The notes: generated from the letters alone by a model not told the origin. Positions 36,345-46,082 are shown, counted from the stretch's first letter. The stretch: 64,000 nucleotides of DNA from Cytophaga aurantiaca DSM 3654 (GCF_000379725.1 NZ_KB903643.1:186001-250000); one strand, 5' to 3'. Translations and numbers: made by a program.

Positions 36345-36515
36345 TTAACAGTCTAATTGAGGACATTCGTGTTTCTTTCTATGCTTTTGCTGCTTTTTAA
36401 TGCGCTTTTCAGTGGACGACTTTTTCGGTTTGCCAGGACCGGAAGCAGAAGTACCGCCTAAGCAGCCAACAGAAATGAATCCGCTTAGTATAAATAAAAT
36501 AATGAGTTTTCTCAT
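36345..36515 (-). CDS. Very small basic lipoprotein
   Basis: A 56-residue frame starting MRKLIILFILSGFISVGC, a complete lipoprotein signal with lipobox Cys18. A Gly/Ser/Pro patch follows, then a strongly basic stretch (KPKKSSTEKRIKKQQKHRKK) and an ECPQLDC end with two Cys. An A-rich leader precedes the ATG and a proper terminator follows, so it looks like a real short gene in the 577-base gap between malQ and the next gene. The basic tail might bind peptidoglycan, LPS or nucleic acid. Not recognised. Confidence 0.7.
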   Translation of the reverse strand: MRKLIILFILSGFISVGCLGGTSASGPGKPKKSSTEKRIKKQQKHRKKHECPQLDC

Positions 36516-36597
36516 AATGCAATAAATAATATGAATTCTTCAATTCAATATACAAAAAATAGATTAAATTAGAACTATAATTTTAATTCCTAAGAAA

Positions 36598-38229
36598 TTG
36601 AAAATCATACATAAAAGGACTTTTTCGTATTTTTTATTATTGGTGGCATTTACATCAATCACTTTTGGTTGCTACAAAAGAGATTTTGATAAATTAAAAG
36701 TCGCCAATGCAACTCCAGAATATCTATATCCCTTGATTGATGCAGATTTATCATTGAAGGATATTGTTGATCCCAATAAAAAGCAACTGAATATTACGGA
36801 AGATATAAATGGCTTTTATACGTTCATTTATTATCAGGATTTATATACCCAGCTTATTACAGATCTTTTAAAGATTACAGATCTTGCTATTACGCAGTCT
36901 GTGGCGCTTACAACTACTGAAGTTGCAGGCTTACCAGGTTCCGGAAGTATTTCACATGCTTTTACGAAATCTGTTACGCTAACAACCACACATGGAGAAA
37001 GATTGAAAACGGTTCTTGTTAAATCAGGAACAGTACCACTAAAAATATCTTCCACTTTCAAACACAATGTGGACGCAACCATAACATTTCCCTACATCAA
37101 AAAGAACGGGGTTGCTTTAACAAAAACAATTTCGCTGACTTACAATGGAGCATCTCCGGTTGTTTCAACAACTTCCATTGATTTGACAGGTTACACATTG
37201 GATTGCAGTGAAGGCAATACAAAGTTTAATACAATTACCTATACAGGTAATTTAAAGGTGACATATAAAAGCGGCAATGCAATTACTACCGCACAGAATA
37301 TTGCGATCACTACAGGCCTTACAGATATTCAATATTCGTATGTAGATGGATATATCGGTCAGTATGCACTTTCGGTACCAAAAGATTCTGTAGCAATTGA
37401 TATTTTTGATAATGCATTCATAGGGACTGTATTTTTTACAGATCCCAAAGTACGCGCAATCATTACGAATTCAGTAGGAGCAGAGTCTACAGTAAAAATT
37501 AATAGTTTAATTGCACAATCAAAGATTACAGGAAATACTGCCATTACAGGTTCAATTATCAATACAAACATTCCGATCTTATATCCTTCACTTGCAGAGA
37601 TTGGCCAATCAAAGTCAACAACCATACAGCTGGATAAAACGAATTCAAATGTTCAAACAGTTTTTAATCCAGCTCCCAATAAAATAATTTATCAAATGTC
37701 TGCTGCTATTAATCCATCCGGAGTATCGGCTAATTTTGCTACAGATAGCAGCTATGTAAAAATTCGTGGTGAAGTTGAAATTCCTATGGAAGGCAAAGTA
37801 ACAAAGTTCGTTTTATTGGATACAATAGAAAATATTTCTTATCCGGATATTGTTGTTGGCGGTAAAGCAGTTACTATAACACGCGCTGCCTTTAATGTTG
37901 CATTGTCCAATGGTTTTCCGATGAATACAAGTATACAGATGTATTTTATGGATGATGCAAATGTGATCCTGGATTCGCTGTTTGCGGCACCACATGTAAT
38001 ACCATCGGGATCTATCGACGCATCAGGGAAAGTGACAACACCTACAGAAATCTTTATCAAGGAAGTGTATGACGAGGCTCGTTACAGCAGAATTACTGCA
38101 TCAACGAAAGCCGTTATGTATGCATACTTCAGTACTGCAAACAATGGTACGGTCCCTGTTAAAATATATTCTTCTTATAAATTAAAATCTAACATTAGTA
38201 TAGACGTTAAAGCCAATGTTAGTTTCTAA
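36598..38229 (+). CDS. TTG-initiated lipoprotein of unknown function
   Basis: 543 residues. No ATG exists near the N-terminus; the TTG at 36598 gives a proper lipoprotein signal (KIIHKRTFSYFLLLVAFTSITFGC, Cys25), so this rare start is well supported. The mature part is almost all beta strands with many Thr, Ser and Ile and a repetitive look (TTEVAGLPGSGSIS, KSVTLTTTHG), typical of surface adhesin-like or barrel-partner proteins. It overlaps the DUF5723 gene by 14 bases, so the lipoprotein and barrel are translationally coupled and probably act together at the outer membrane. Confidence 0.75.
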   Translation: MKIIHKRTFSYFLLLVAFTSITFGCYKRDFDKLKVANATPEYLYPLIDADLSLKDIVDPNKKQLNITEDINGFYTFIYYQDLYTQLITDLLKITDLAITQSVALTTTEVAGLPGSGSISHAFTKSVTLTTTHGERLKTVLVKSGTVPLKISSTFKHNVDATITFPYIKKNGVALTKTISLTYNGASPVVSTTSIDLTGYTLDCSEGNTKFNTITYTGNLKVTYKSGNAITTAQNIAITTGLTDIQYSYVDGYIGQYALSVPKDSVAIDIFDNAFIGTVFFTDPKVRAIITNSVGAESTVKINSLIAQSKITGNTAITGSIINTNIPILYPSLAEIGQSKSTTIQLDKTNSNVQTVFNPAPNKIIYQMSAAINPSGVSANFATDSSYVKIRGEVEIPMEGKVTKFVLLDTIENISYPDIVVGGKAVTITRAAFNVALSNGFPMNTSIQMYFMDDANVILDSLFAAPHVIPSGSIDASGKVTTPTEIFIKEVYDEARYSRITASTKAVMYAYFSTANNGTVPVKIYSSYKLKSNISIDVKANVSF

Positions 38230-39529
38230 AAAAATACTCACCATTATTTATATTTTTTTGTTGGGCAGCGTTTCGGCTTTTGCTCAGCAGGAAATGACTT
38301 TGCAATTTTTGACCTGGGTACCTCAGGCAGGATACACTGATCTCACACTGCAGCCCGATCATTATAAGAAGAGCATTGGCGTGCCTTTCATTAGCTCTAT
38401 TCAGTTATATTATTTAAACCCGGCATTCAAATATAATGGCCTCGTGCACGACAATGTAGTGCAACCAAATAATGTTATCCCAAAACTGAAAAAATACAAC
38501 CAATTATATTCGGGCGGAAGTATTGATCTGTTTAGCATGCGTTTTAAAACTGAGAAGACTTATTTTCAGGTAAGTCTGCGCGATGTATGGTCACAACGTT
38601 TTGTATATACGAGCGATCTTGCAAACCTGGTCTGGAATGGGAATGCTTCTTTTGCAGGGAAGTCAGCTAATTTGAATAACATACGTGTGGCAATGAACTA
38701 TTACAGAGAGTTGGCTTTCGGAGTAACAAAGTCAGTTAATGATCGTTTCATCATTGGTGTGCGTGGTAAATTTTTAATGGGCTTGACAAACGTTACAACT
38801 CAAGATTCGAAGAATACGTTGTATACCGCTCCCGATGGCCTTTCTTTAAGCGGCCATTCACAGTTTACATTACTTACTTCAGGTTTGATAAATGATGATC
38901 AGATCAAAGCCGGAGATTTATTCGGGTTTCAAAATCTGGGTGCAGCAGCGGATGTCGGAGGTAGATACAAATTCTCAGATAAATTTTCTATTGCAGCTAA
39001 TGTAACCAATCTTGGTTTTATTAACTGGAAGAAGGATGTGAAGAATTACAGAGTGAATGGTGACTATACATATACCGGCTACATCATGCACGATAGCGCA
39101 GATATAGCAAATGCAGACTGGCAAAATATCGTAGATACACTTGAAACAATTTTCAAACCGAAAGAAGATAAGAAATCTTATAAATCATGGCTTACACCAA
39201 CGGTTTATGTAAGTGGTAATTATCTGCTGCGTCCAGATTTGAATCTATATTCTTCTGTTGCCCTTGATATATATCATGGGGTACGACCAACATTTACATT
39301 GGGAGCTACACAATCATTCGGACAACGGATACAGGCTACACTAAGTTATTCGCTTACACCCAGCAGTTATTTTAATCTTGGCGGAGGATTTGTTGTGCGG
39401 GGCGGACCTGTACAGTTTTATATCGTAACGGATAACATTATTGGTGTGTTTGATCCCTATGCTGTTAAGTATGCTAATGTACGTGTAGGTATAAACCTTT
39501 TAATGGGTAAGGCTGAAACTGCCGATTAA
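38216..39529 (+). CDS. DUF5723-type outer-membrane barrel protein
   Basis: 437 residues with a signal peptide (to SAFAQ) and a long beta-rich mature part. Conserved stretches are IQLYYLNPAFKYNGL, LDLF-like SIDLFSMRFK, NNIRVAMNYYRELAFGVTKSVNDRFIIGVRGKFLMGL, and a C-terminal barrel (FYIVTDNIIGVFDPYAVKYANVRVGINL). It matches the Bacteroidetes DUF5723 family. The first codons overlap the end of the upstream lipoprotein, suggesting a two-component outer-membrane assembly. Role unknown. Confidence 0.75.
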   Translation: MLVSKKILTIIYIFLLGSVSAFAQQEMTLQFLTWVPQAGYTDLTLQPDHYKKSIGVPFISSIQLYYLNPAFKYNGLVHDNVVQPNNVIPKLKKYNQLYSGGSIDLFSMRFKTEKTYFQVSLRDVWSQRFVYTSDLANLVWNGNASFAGKSANLNNIRVAMNYYRELAFGVTKSVNDRFIIGVRGKFLMGLTNVTTQDSKNTLYTAPDGLSLSGHSQFTLLTSGLINDDQIKAGDLFGFQNLGAAADVGGRYKFSDKFSIAANVTNLGFINWKKDVKNYRVNGDYTYTGYIMHDSADIANADWQNIVDTLETIFKPKEDKKSYKSWLTPTVYVSGNYLLRPDLNLYSSVALDIYHGVRPTFTLGATQSFGQRIQATLSYSLTPSSYFNLGGGFVVRGGPVQFYIVTDNIIGVFDPYAVKYANVRVGINLLMGKAETAD

Positions 39530-39579
39530 AAAATATCGTTAAATTTGCATCTGGTTCTGCAGAAACAAAAAGCTTTTTG

Positions 39580-39587
39580 TATTTTTG
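39580..39587 (+). promoter_or_regulatory. Possible -7 box (TATTTTTG)
   Basis: Exact TAnnTTTG match 19 bases before the ATG at 39607. No well-spaced -33 TTG is seen. Confidence 0.4.
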
Positions 39588-39606
39588 AACCAAGCAAATA
39601 AAAACT

Positions 39607-39966
39607 ATGATTCATACACTTTTAAAAATTGCATTTAGCGTTGCAGTTGTATTGGGCTGCACCTATTTGTTTTGGTTTGTAGAGGTAGAAAATGTGCGTT
39701 CAGCCATTCTCTTTGTAGCCGTGATCGGTTTACTGAATATCTTTGTTAAGCCCTTACTAACAATTCTTACGATTCCTATCACCATATTTACCCTGGGATT
39801 CTTTCTTTTAGTTATCAATACCATTATTGTACGCATTGCAGATTATTTCATTGATGGCTTTCATATCGAAACCTTCTGGCATACATTCCTGTTCAGCTTA
39901 GTATATTCGTTATCAAATGCAGTGTTTGAATCATTTTTTAAGGAAAAGAAAAAGGGGGATGCTTAA
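39607..39966 (+). CDS. Phage-holin-family (YvlD-like) membrane protein
   Basis: 119 residues with four hydrophobic helices separated by short loops. VGLLNIFVKPLLTILTIPITIFTLGFFLLVINTIIVRIADYFIDGF is the signature of the mycobacterial 4-TM phage holin / YvlD family. In spite of the family name, chromosomal copies in Bacteroidetes are not tied to phage genes, and there are none here. Function unknown. Confidence 0.85.
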   Translation: MIHTLLKIAFSVAVVLGCTYLFWFVEVENVRSAILFVAVIGLLNIFVKPLLTILTIPITIFTLGFFLLVINTIIVRIADYFIDGFHIETFWHTFLFSLVYSLSNAVFESFFKEKKKGDA

Positions 39967-40031
39967 AGCGGAAGGCCTATAAGATATAACCAATAACGTT
40001 ATTAGATAACTGAAAAAATAAACATTATTAA

Positions 40032-40083
40032 AATAACATAAAAAAGGTATTGTCGCATATGACAATACCTTTTTTATGTTATT
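40032..40083. terminator. Long bidirectional terminator
   Basis: Perfect 23-bp stem (40032-40054 with 40061-40083) and 6-base loop with T-runs in both orientations, between convergent genes. Confidence 0.85.
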
Positions 40084-40096
40084 AGATAAGATGAAA

Positions 40097-40870
40097 TTAT
40101 TTACAGTTGTATGTATAATGAACATCGCTTTGAGTAACACCAGAGATTAGTTCTTTCTTACGTGTAGTATAACCTTCTGAATTCGATTCATAAATATATG
40201 AAGTAGTAGTTGAACCTTCAGTTGTTGATGCTGGTAGTTTATCACTTACATCTCCATAAAGGTTTGCTACGATTGAACTTTCAGGAGCAAGGAATTCGCT
40301 TTTTGCATCATCAGAACCATAAGAATAAACAGTTGTTGTAGTTGTGCCGTTGTTTATTTTAACTTCTTTTTTTGTTAAATTTTCTCCTGTATATGTATAC
40401 CATGTTGTGTCATATGTTGAAACAGGTAATACAACTACAGTAGTGTTTTTAGTAACCCTTCTTGTATTGTGTTTGCCTGAATCGTACGTATACCATGTAG
40501 TATCTGCCGAATTATAATCAACGCCATTTATAGAATATACAGAATAAGCTACATTGTTATTTGAATTCAAATGATAATCTACCTGAGATGTTAAAGCACT
40601 GCTGCCATCATAATTTTTCTCAACAATTTTACTTGAAGAATACGTATAAAGCGTGTATTCCTGAGAACTGCCGGCATTGTTAAATCTCTGTAGTTTGATG
40701 ATGCGGTTGTCAGAATCATAGGTTGCTTGAGAAGAATCGGCACTTGTTGTTTGGTGATTTAACGTACAAGCTTGAGCAGGATGGACGGCATCGTCGGTGT
40801 CTTTTTTACAAGATGTTAAAGCTGTAAATCCGAATAATACTAGAGCTGATAAAAAGATTTGTGTTTTCAT
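40097..40870 (-). CDS. Lipoprotein with YD-like beta repeats
   Basis: 257 residues: lipoprotein signal with lipobox LTSC (Cys21), then a Lys/Asp/Thr linker. After that come repeated Tyr-rich strand pairs (ATYDSDNRIIKLQRF, TLYTYSSSKIVEKNY, TWYTYDSGKHNTRRV, TWYTYTGENLTKKEV) like those of DUF4595/RHS-type beta-sheet lipoproteins of Bacteroidetes. Likely faces the periplasm or outside. Ligand unknown. Confidence 0.7.
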   Translation of the reverse strand: MKTQIFLSALVLFGFTALTSCKKDTDDAVHPAQACTLNHQTTSADSSQATYDSDNRIIKLQRFNNAGSSQEYTLYTYSSSKIVEKNYDGSSALTSQVDYHLNSNNNVAYSVYSINGVDYNSADTTWYTYDSGKHNTRRVTKNTTVVVLPVSTYDTTWYTYTGENLTKKEVKINNGTTTTTVYSYGSDDAKSEFLAPESSIVANLYGDVSDKLPASTTEGSTTTSYIYESNSEGYTTRKKELISGVTQSDVHYTYNCK

Positions 40871-41020
40871 TGTAGTTAAGTTTTTTAATGTTAGTTGAAT
40901 TTTAATAACATAAAACTACTTGCATACATGTTGTATTATTTTACATGAAAATATGAAATGCTTATATAAATCGTATAATGGAAATCGTGTAAAAATAAAA
41001 TGAATGTGTGTATATCAAAA

Positions 41021-41056
41021 TAAAAAATCTCTGCTATTTTCTAACAGAGATTTTTT
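41021..41056 (-). terminator. Terminator for the lipid A-type acyltransferase gene
   Basis: 12-bp perfect stem (41022-41033 with 41045-41056); read on the minus strand it ends in T6. Confidence 0.8.
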
Positions 41057-41082
41057 AATAAATAATCCAATATGTTTATATA

Positions 41083-42018
41083 TTACATAATTTCTTCACC
41101 GGGCTTTGTTTTAAAGCGGTCGTGCATCCATACCCATTGCGATGGATCTTTGCGGATGAAAGCATCAACAGCCTGATTCATGCGAAGCGTATTGTTTAAT
41201 AGATCCTGTTCAGCATCCCCACTCTTAGTGACTTCTAATGCAGGCATACACGTAATGGTTTGGTTGTCGTGTTCATCCATCTGCACAATTACAGGAACAA
41301 TGTCTGCACCGGATTTCAATGCGATCATTGTTGCGCCAACCGGAGTAGCTGCTGGGACACCCATAAATTCTACAAAACGGCTTTTTACTTTTGTGTCCTG
41401 ATCAATTAAGATGATCATTACACGACCTTCTTTCAGACTGCGCATCAACTGCAAGGTGTTTTCACCACGATGTACATATTTGCTGCCACCTTTTGAACGC
41501 GAGCGTACAATCAGATCATCCAGACGTGGATCTTTTAATTTTGTACCCACCATGATGGATTTATAATTTAATCCGATAAAGGTACCAAGTATTTCAAATG
41601 CTCCGATGTGTGCAGTAAGAAGAACAACGCCTTTACCTTTAGCATAAGCTGCATCTAAATTTTCTTTACCAATGATTCGAACCTGCTTATAAAACTGATC
41701 CAGATTTTCCATCGGGAAAACGCGCAAAACTGTTGCTAAGTTTTTTCCCAGATTCATAAACATCTTTTTTGTAATGGCTTTGATCTCGTCTTCTGTTTTC
41801 TCATTGCCAAATACAACCGTTAAATTTTTAATGGCTCTGCGTCTGGGTTCACCAGCAAAATAATAGGCAAGTTTTCCCAGACCTCCATATACAAAGTATA
41901 CCACAGGGCGCGGTAATTTCTCTGTTATGAAAATCAATGATTTTACAAGCCAGTATAGGAGGGTATATTTTAATCTTTTTAAGAAAGGACGGTTATCTAC
42001 TTCTTTCATTCGGTTCAA
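41083..42018 (-). CDS. LpxL/HtrB-type lysophospholipid acyltransferase
   Basis: 311 residues with an N-terminal hydrophobic anchor and the HX4(D/E) catalytic motif in TAHIGAFEILG (His137, Glu142). Downstream motifs are KLKDPRLDDLIVRSRSKGG, GRVMIILIDQDTK and FVEFMGVPAATPVGATMIALKSGADIVPV, typical of lipid A secondary acyltransferases. It should add a fatty acyl chain to the lipid A precursor at the inner membrane. Single gene with its own terminator. Confidence 0.9.
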   Translation of the reverse strand: MNRMKEVDNRPFLKRLKYTLLYWLVKSLIFITEKLPRPVVYFVYGGLGKLAYYFAGEPRRRAIKNLTVVFGNEKTEDEIKAITKKMFMNLGKNLATVLRVFPMENLDQFYKQVRIIGKENLDAAYAKGKGVVLLTAHIGAFEILGTFIGLNYKSIMVGTKLKDPRLDDLIVRSRSKGGSKYVHRGENTLQLMRSLKEGRVMIILIDQDTKVKSRFVEFMGVPAATPVGATMIALKSGADIVPVIVQMDEHDNQTITCMPALEVTKSGDAEQDLLNNTLRMNQAVDAFIRKDPSQWVWMHDRFKTKPGEEIM

Positions 42019-42134
42019 TGAATATTAGGTATGATGAAGCAATGCTTTACATTGGAGTTCAAAATTACAAAAAAAACAGAGGCTTTTCAAGCCTGCTAAT
42101 TTTAATGATAGGATATTCAGAAGGTTACAGCAAT

Positions 42135-42159
42135 AAAAAAGTCCCGCCATAAGCGGGAC
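42135..42159 (-). terminator. Terminator for the PIN-PhoH gene
   Basis: 7-bp GC-rich stem (42141-42147 with 42153-42159), 5-base loop, followed on the minus strand by T6. Confidence 0.85.
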
Positions 42160-42184
42160 TCTCTATTTTTCGAATATGAAAGTT

Positions 42185-43540
42185 TTACAACAATTCGTTT
42201 GCAAGATTTGCCAGCTCTGAACGTTCGCCTTTTTCAAGGGTGATGTGTGCATATAGATCCTGATCCTTTAAACGGTCGATCAGATAGGAGAGACCATTCG
42301 ATTCTGAATCTAAGTATGGCGTATCAATCTGGAAGATATCACCTGTAAAGATGATCTTGCAATTTTCACCCGCACGGGAGATAATTGTTTTTACTTCGTG
42401 CGGAGTAAGGTTTTGCGCTTCATCCACAATGAATACAATGTTGGATAAGCTTCGGCCCCTGATGTACGCAAGCGGTGTAATTACAAGCTTCTCTTTGTTC
42501 ACCATATCGGTGATACGCTGATAATCCTGATCGGTTTCGTTGAATTGATTCTGAATGAATTTCAGGTTATCAAACAACGGCTCCATATATGGATTCAGTT
42601 TAGACTTTATATCACCCGGCAAGTAACCGATATCTTTGTTACTTAATGGAACAATCGGACGAGCAAGGAAGATCTGTTTGAAATCTTTTCTTTGCTCAAG
42701 TGTTGCTGCAAGAGCAATAAGCGTCTTACCTGTACCAGCCACACCTTGTATCGAAACCAGTTTAATGTGAGGATCCAATACCGCATGGATTGCAAATGCC
42801 TGTTCTGCATTACGAGGCTTGATGCCATATGCAGGGGTTTTGCCTACATGTTCCAGACGTTTGTCTACAGGATTGTAATAGGCAAGAGCCGAACTTTTTA
42901 CACTTTTTAAAATGTAATAGTGGTTCTTGGAAACTTCCTCAGCGGGTATTGCATCGATGTCGCAATATCCTTTTTCGTATAATTCATTTATTTTTTCAGG
43001 TGCAACGTTTTCAATAGTCGTATGGCCTGTATACAATAGATCAATGTCTTTAACCTTGCCGGTATTGTAATCTTCCGAAGGAATATTCAGTGACTTGGCT
43101 TTTAAGCGCAGGTTGATATCCTTACTTACTAGGATTACTTTCTTATCCGGGTTCTCAGCTTGGACAGCAATGGCTGCATTTAAGATCTTGTGATCATTTT
43201 TGCGGTCGTCAAAAATCTTTTCCGCATCGGTTTCTTTTGTGCCATGGGTATTCATGACTACTTTAAGTTTGCCTTTGTTGTTTCCATCAAGTGGAATCCA
43301 GTCTTGAAGACTTACGCTATCGGCAGCCAGTTCATCCAGAAAACGGGTAAATTCGCGGGCTTCAAAGTTCTTGATGTCATTCCCTTTTTTAAAATTGTCC
43401 AGTTCTTCCAGTACAGTAATCGGGATGGCTAAATCATGTTCTTCAAAATTCTTAACCGCGTTGTGATCGTAAATGATCACCGATGTGTCCAACACGAAGA
43501 TTTTCTTCTGTGTATCCTTGGTCTTTTTCTCCTTAGCCAT
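42185..43540 (-). CDS. PIN-PhoH (PhoH2-type) RNase/helicase
   Basis: 451 residues. An N-terminal PIN nuclease domain (FVLDTSVIIYDHNAVKNFEEHD, ITVLEELDNFKK, LVSKDINLRLKAKSL) carries the expected acidic residues. It is fused to a C-terminal PhoH ATPase with Walker A GVAGTGKT (about residue 265) and Walker B FIVDEAQNLTPHEVKTI. PhoH2-type proteins unwind and cut RNA. Cytosolic. It is a widely conserved housekeeping-type gene, transcribed alone. Confidence 0.93.
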   Translation of the reverse strand: MAKEKKTKDTQKKIFVLDTSVIIYDHNAVKNFEEHDLAIPITVLEELDNFKKGNDIKNFEAREFTRFLDELAADSVSLQDWIPLDGNNKGKLKVVMNTHGTKETDAEKIFDDRKNDHKILNAAIAVQAENPDKKVILVSKDINLRLKAKSLNIPSEDYNTGKVKDIDLLYTGHTTIENVAPEKINELYEKGYCDIDAIPAEEVSKNHYYILKSVKSSALAYYNPVDKRLEHVGKTPAYGIKPRNAEQAFAIHAVLDPHIKLVSIQGVAGTGKTLIALAATLEQRKDFKQIFLARPIVPLSNKDIGYLPGDIKSKLNPYMEPLFDNLKFIQNQFNETDQDYQRITDMVNKEKLVITPLAYIRGRSLSNIVFIVDEAQNLTPHEVKTIISRAGENCKIIFTGDIFQIDTPYLDSESNGLSYLIDRLKDQDLYAHITLEKGERSELANLANELL

Positions 43541-43796
43541 AAAATCAAATTCGTTTGAACGATACGAAATCGTTTGTGAGTTTGTAAACTGTTAATAAAT
43601 TGGACATGTATCTTTTACGTTTTGAATATACACGTTCCGCTGAAATTATGGATGGAGTATTACATGATTTTATCGTCTTGTTAATAAGTTTTCTAACGAG
43701 TATGCGATATCAAAGTTTTAAGATTTGCTAACAAATTTCAAATGCCTAACTTCGTTCTCACAATATTGTCTGATTCAGAATTAAATAGAAACGTAT

Positions 43797-44285
43797 ATGC
43801 CTTCATTTGATATAGTTAGTAAAGTTGATCCGCAAACGCTTGATAATGCACTTAATGTAGCCCGCAAAGAGATCACTACGCGTTATGATTTCCGCGATTC
43901 TAAAACAGAAATTGATCTGGATAAAAAAGCGTCGATCATCAAAGTTACCACAGAGAACAGCATGCGCATGAATGCAATCGTGGACATTATCATCACCCGT
44001 ATGGCTAAGCAGGGCATTGATGCTAAGTCGCTTGACATGTCTAAGGAAGAGTATGCTTCCGGGCCGATGATCAAACGTGAGCTGCCTGTTAAAAACGGAA
44101 TCGATAAGGAAAGCTGTAAAAAGATCATTAAGATTATTAAAGATTCGGGTTCGAAAGTTACACCTGCACAAATGGACGATCTGATCCGGGTTACGGGCAA
44201 GAAGATAGACGACCTTCAGGAAATTATAGGCTTGCTTCGCACCAAAGACGTTGGGGTAGCATTGCAATTTATTAATATGAAATAA
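43797..44285 (+). CDS. yajQ: YajQ-family nucleotide-binding protein
   Basis: 162 residues starting MPSFDIVSKVD and running through VARKEITTRYDFRDSKTEI and SGSKVTPAQMDDLIRVTGKKIDDLQEIIGLLR, as expected for the two-ferredoxin-fold YajQ family (length about 160). Some members bind cyclic di-GMP and act with a transcription factor; others bind GTP or tRNA. Cytosolic. Starts 68 bases before the prenyl synthase gene in the same direction. Confidence 0.93.
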   Translation: MPSFDIVSKVDPQTLDNALNVARKEITTRYDFRDSKTEIDLDKKASIIKVTTENSMRMNAIVDIIITRMAKQGIDAKSLDMSKEEYASGPMIKRELPVKNGIDKESCKKIIKIIKDSGSKVTPAQMDDLIRVTGKKIDDLQEIIGLLRTKDVGVALQFINMK

Positions 44286-44352
44286 TTGCAGAATATTGCA
44301 ATATGTGCAGGCTTTTTGCGACTTATAGTTATATTAGTACTTTAATAATCCA

Positions 44353-45333
44353 ATGTCCGAAATTAGTTTAGATGATATAAAACATGTTGTGCAAGACGAC
44401 ATGAAGGACTTCGAAAAGAAGTTCCGTGATTCGATGAAGTCCAAAGTTATGCTTCTGGATAAGATCATGTCTTATATCGTTAAACGTAACGGCAAACAGA
44501 TGCGCCCGATGTTTGTTTTTTTATCGGCTCATTTGGCAGGGGAAGTAAATGATTCTACACAGCGCGGTGCAGCCCTTATCGAATTACTGCATACCGCTAC
44601 GCTTGTACACGATGATGTGGTAGATGATTCGGATTACCGTCGTGGTATGTTCTCCATCAATGCGCTCTGGAAAAATAAAATTGCTGTTTTGGTAGGCGAT
44701 TATCTGCTGTCAAAAGGTTTGCTTTTATCGATTAACAACGGAGATTTTCATTTGCTGAAAATTGTATCCAATGCGGTGCGTGAAATGAGCGAAGGAGAGT
44801 TGCTGCAGATAGAGAAAGCCCGCAACCTGAATATCACCGAAGAAATTTATTTTGAGATTATACGCCAAAAAACAGCGTCCTTGATTGCGTCATGCTGTGC
44901 GGTTGGTGTGGCTTCTGTCAGTTCAGATGAGACACTGATTGAACGTGCGAAACTGTTCGGAGAAAAGATCGGGATGGCTTTTCAGGTGAAAGATGATCTG
45001 TTCGATTACGAAACATCTGAAATGATCGGCAAGCCGGTTGGTATTGATATCAAAGAACGCAAGATGACGCTTCCCCTGATTTATGCTTTGAATAAAACAA
45101 GCTGGCTGGAGAAGAAACGCATCATGTTCATCATAAAAAATCAAACACATAAATCTGCTAAAGTGCGCGAAGTGCTTCAGTTTGTGCGTGAGTCGGGTGG
45201 CATTGAATATACCCGTGCTGTGATGGAAAAATTCAGAACAGAAGCATATGCATTTTTAGATGAATTCCCGGATTCTATATACAAAAAAGCGTTACGCGAT
45301 CTGGTTGATTATACCATTGCCCGTAAACACTAA
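44353..45333 (+). CDS. Polyprenyl diphosphate synthase
   Basis: 326 residues. The first aspartate-rich motif is LVHDDVVDDSDYRRG (Asp87, 88, 91, 92) and the second is FQVKDDLFDYE (Asp214, 215, 218). GNGK-like RNGKQMRPMFVFLSAHLAG and GKPVGIDIKERKMTLPLIYAL complete the trans-isoprenyl synthase family. It condenses IPP units onto an allylic diphosphate, most likely making the octaprenyl-type side chain of menaquinone. The chain length cannot be fixed from what I see. Confidence 0.92.
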   Translation: MSEISLDDIKHVVQDDMKDFEKKFRDSMKSKVMLLDKIMSYIVKRNGKQMRPMFVFLSAHLAGEVNDSTQRGAALIELLHTATLVHDDVVDDSDYRRGMFSINALWKNKIAVLVGDYLLSKGLLLSINNGDFHLLKIVSNAVREMSEGELLQIEKARNLNITEEIYFEIIRQKTASLIASCCAVGVASVSSDETLIERAKLFGEKIGMAFQVKDDLFDYETSEMIGKPVGIDIKERKMTLPLIYALNKTSWLEKKRIMFIIKNQTHKSAKVREVLQFVRESGGIEYTRAVMEKFRTEAYAFLDEFPDSIYKKALRDLVDYTIARKH

Positions 45334-45500
45334 GCCGCTTCGCGGAAATTTCAAAAAACAAAAAACAAATTTCAAAGATCGCTTAATAGTCTTCTGTGTA
45401 AATACATAGAAATAATAAGTGATTGCACTTTTAACTAATCAAAGACCGCGCTTCATTACCGTCCCTTTTAAGTGGCAAACTCATAAGAATAAAGAACAAC

Positions 45501-46082
45501 ATGATTAATTTTCTTATTCGTAATAAAAAGTCTTTAGGTGCTATGTGGGCGGTAACGACCATCGCTTTTACTGCAATGTTTTTTATTGCGATCCCTTTTT
45601 TAAATGGCCCACAACCAAGCGGTGATGAAAAACTTCTGTTAATTAGTATTACTGCAATCGGCCTGCCTTTATTTTTTTGTCTGATCATGTACATCAAGTC
45701 GGGTATATACAATTATAAGCTCAACAAAAACATAAGGTTCGAACCCTATACGGAATTTTTTAAACGAAACGGTTTTGTGCAGACATGGATTGATACAGAC
45801 AGTTATTCAACCATTGCAGAAAAAGCGGTAGTTGGTAAACTACTTGATAAAAACATCATTTGTCGTATAGATGAAAAGCACATGGATCGTATGGATTTTG
45901 TGATATATGGACTAAACTCCGATAAAACAAAAGCAAATAGGAGTTATATACGCAATGTGTTTGATCTACAGGAACCCCGATTTTATGAAGGCATTATTTA
46001 CAAAAGTTTCAACAAAACCAAAATATTAACTGCAGAATCAATTTCTTCAGAACTGGAAACATTGATCAAAAAGTACGAATAA
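45501..46082 (+). CDS. Unknown membrane-anchored protein
   Basis: 193 residues with two membrane helices (about 13-35 and 50-68) and a cytosolic alpha/beta domain of about 120 residues (NKNIRFEPYTEFFKRNGFVQTWIDTDSYSTIAEK). Not recognised. The gene starts 167 bases after the prenyl synthase gene and does not look coupled to it. Confidence 0.65.
   Translation: MINFLIRNKKSLGAMWAVTTIAFTAMFFIAIPFLNGPQPSGDEKLLLISITAIGLPLFFCLIMYIKSGIYNYKLNKNIRFEPYTEFFKRNGFVQTWIDTDSYSTIAEKAVVGKLLDKNIICRIDEKHMDRMDFVIYGLNSDKTKANRSYIRNVFDLQEPRFYEGIIYKSFNKTKILTAESISSELETLIKKYE

Noticed and set aside
39607-39966. Prophage marker because of the holin-family protein
   Set aside because: No other phage gene is nearby and this family is common as a chromosomal membrane protein.
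43803-44267. 154-residue minus-strand frame
   Set aside because: It is the complement of yajQ, whose protein is clearly conserved on the plus strand.
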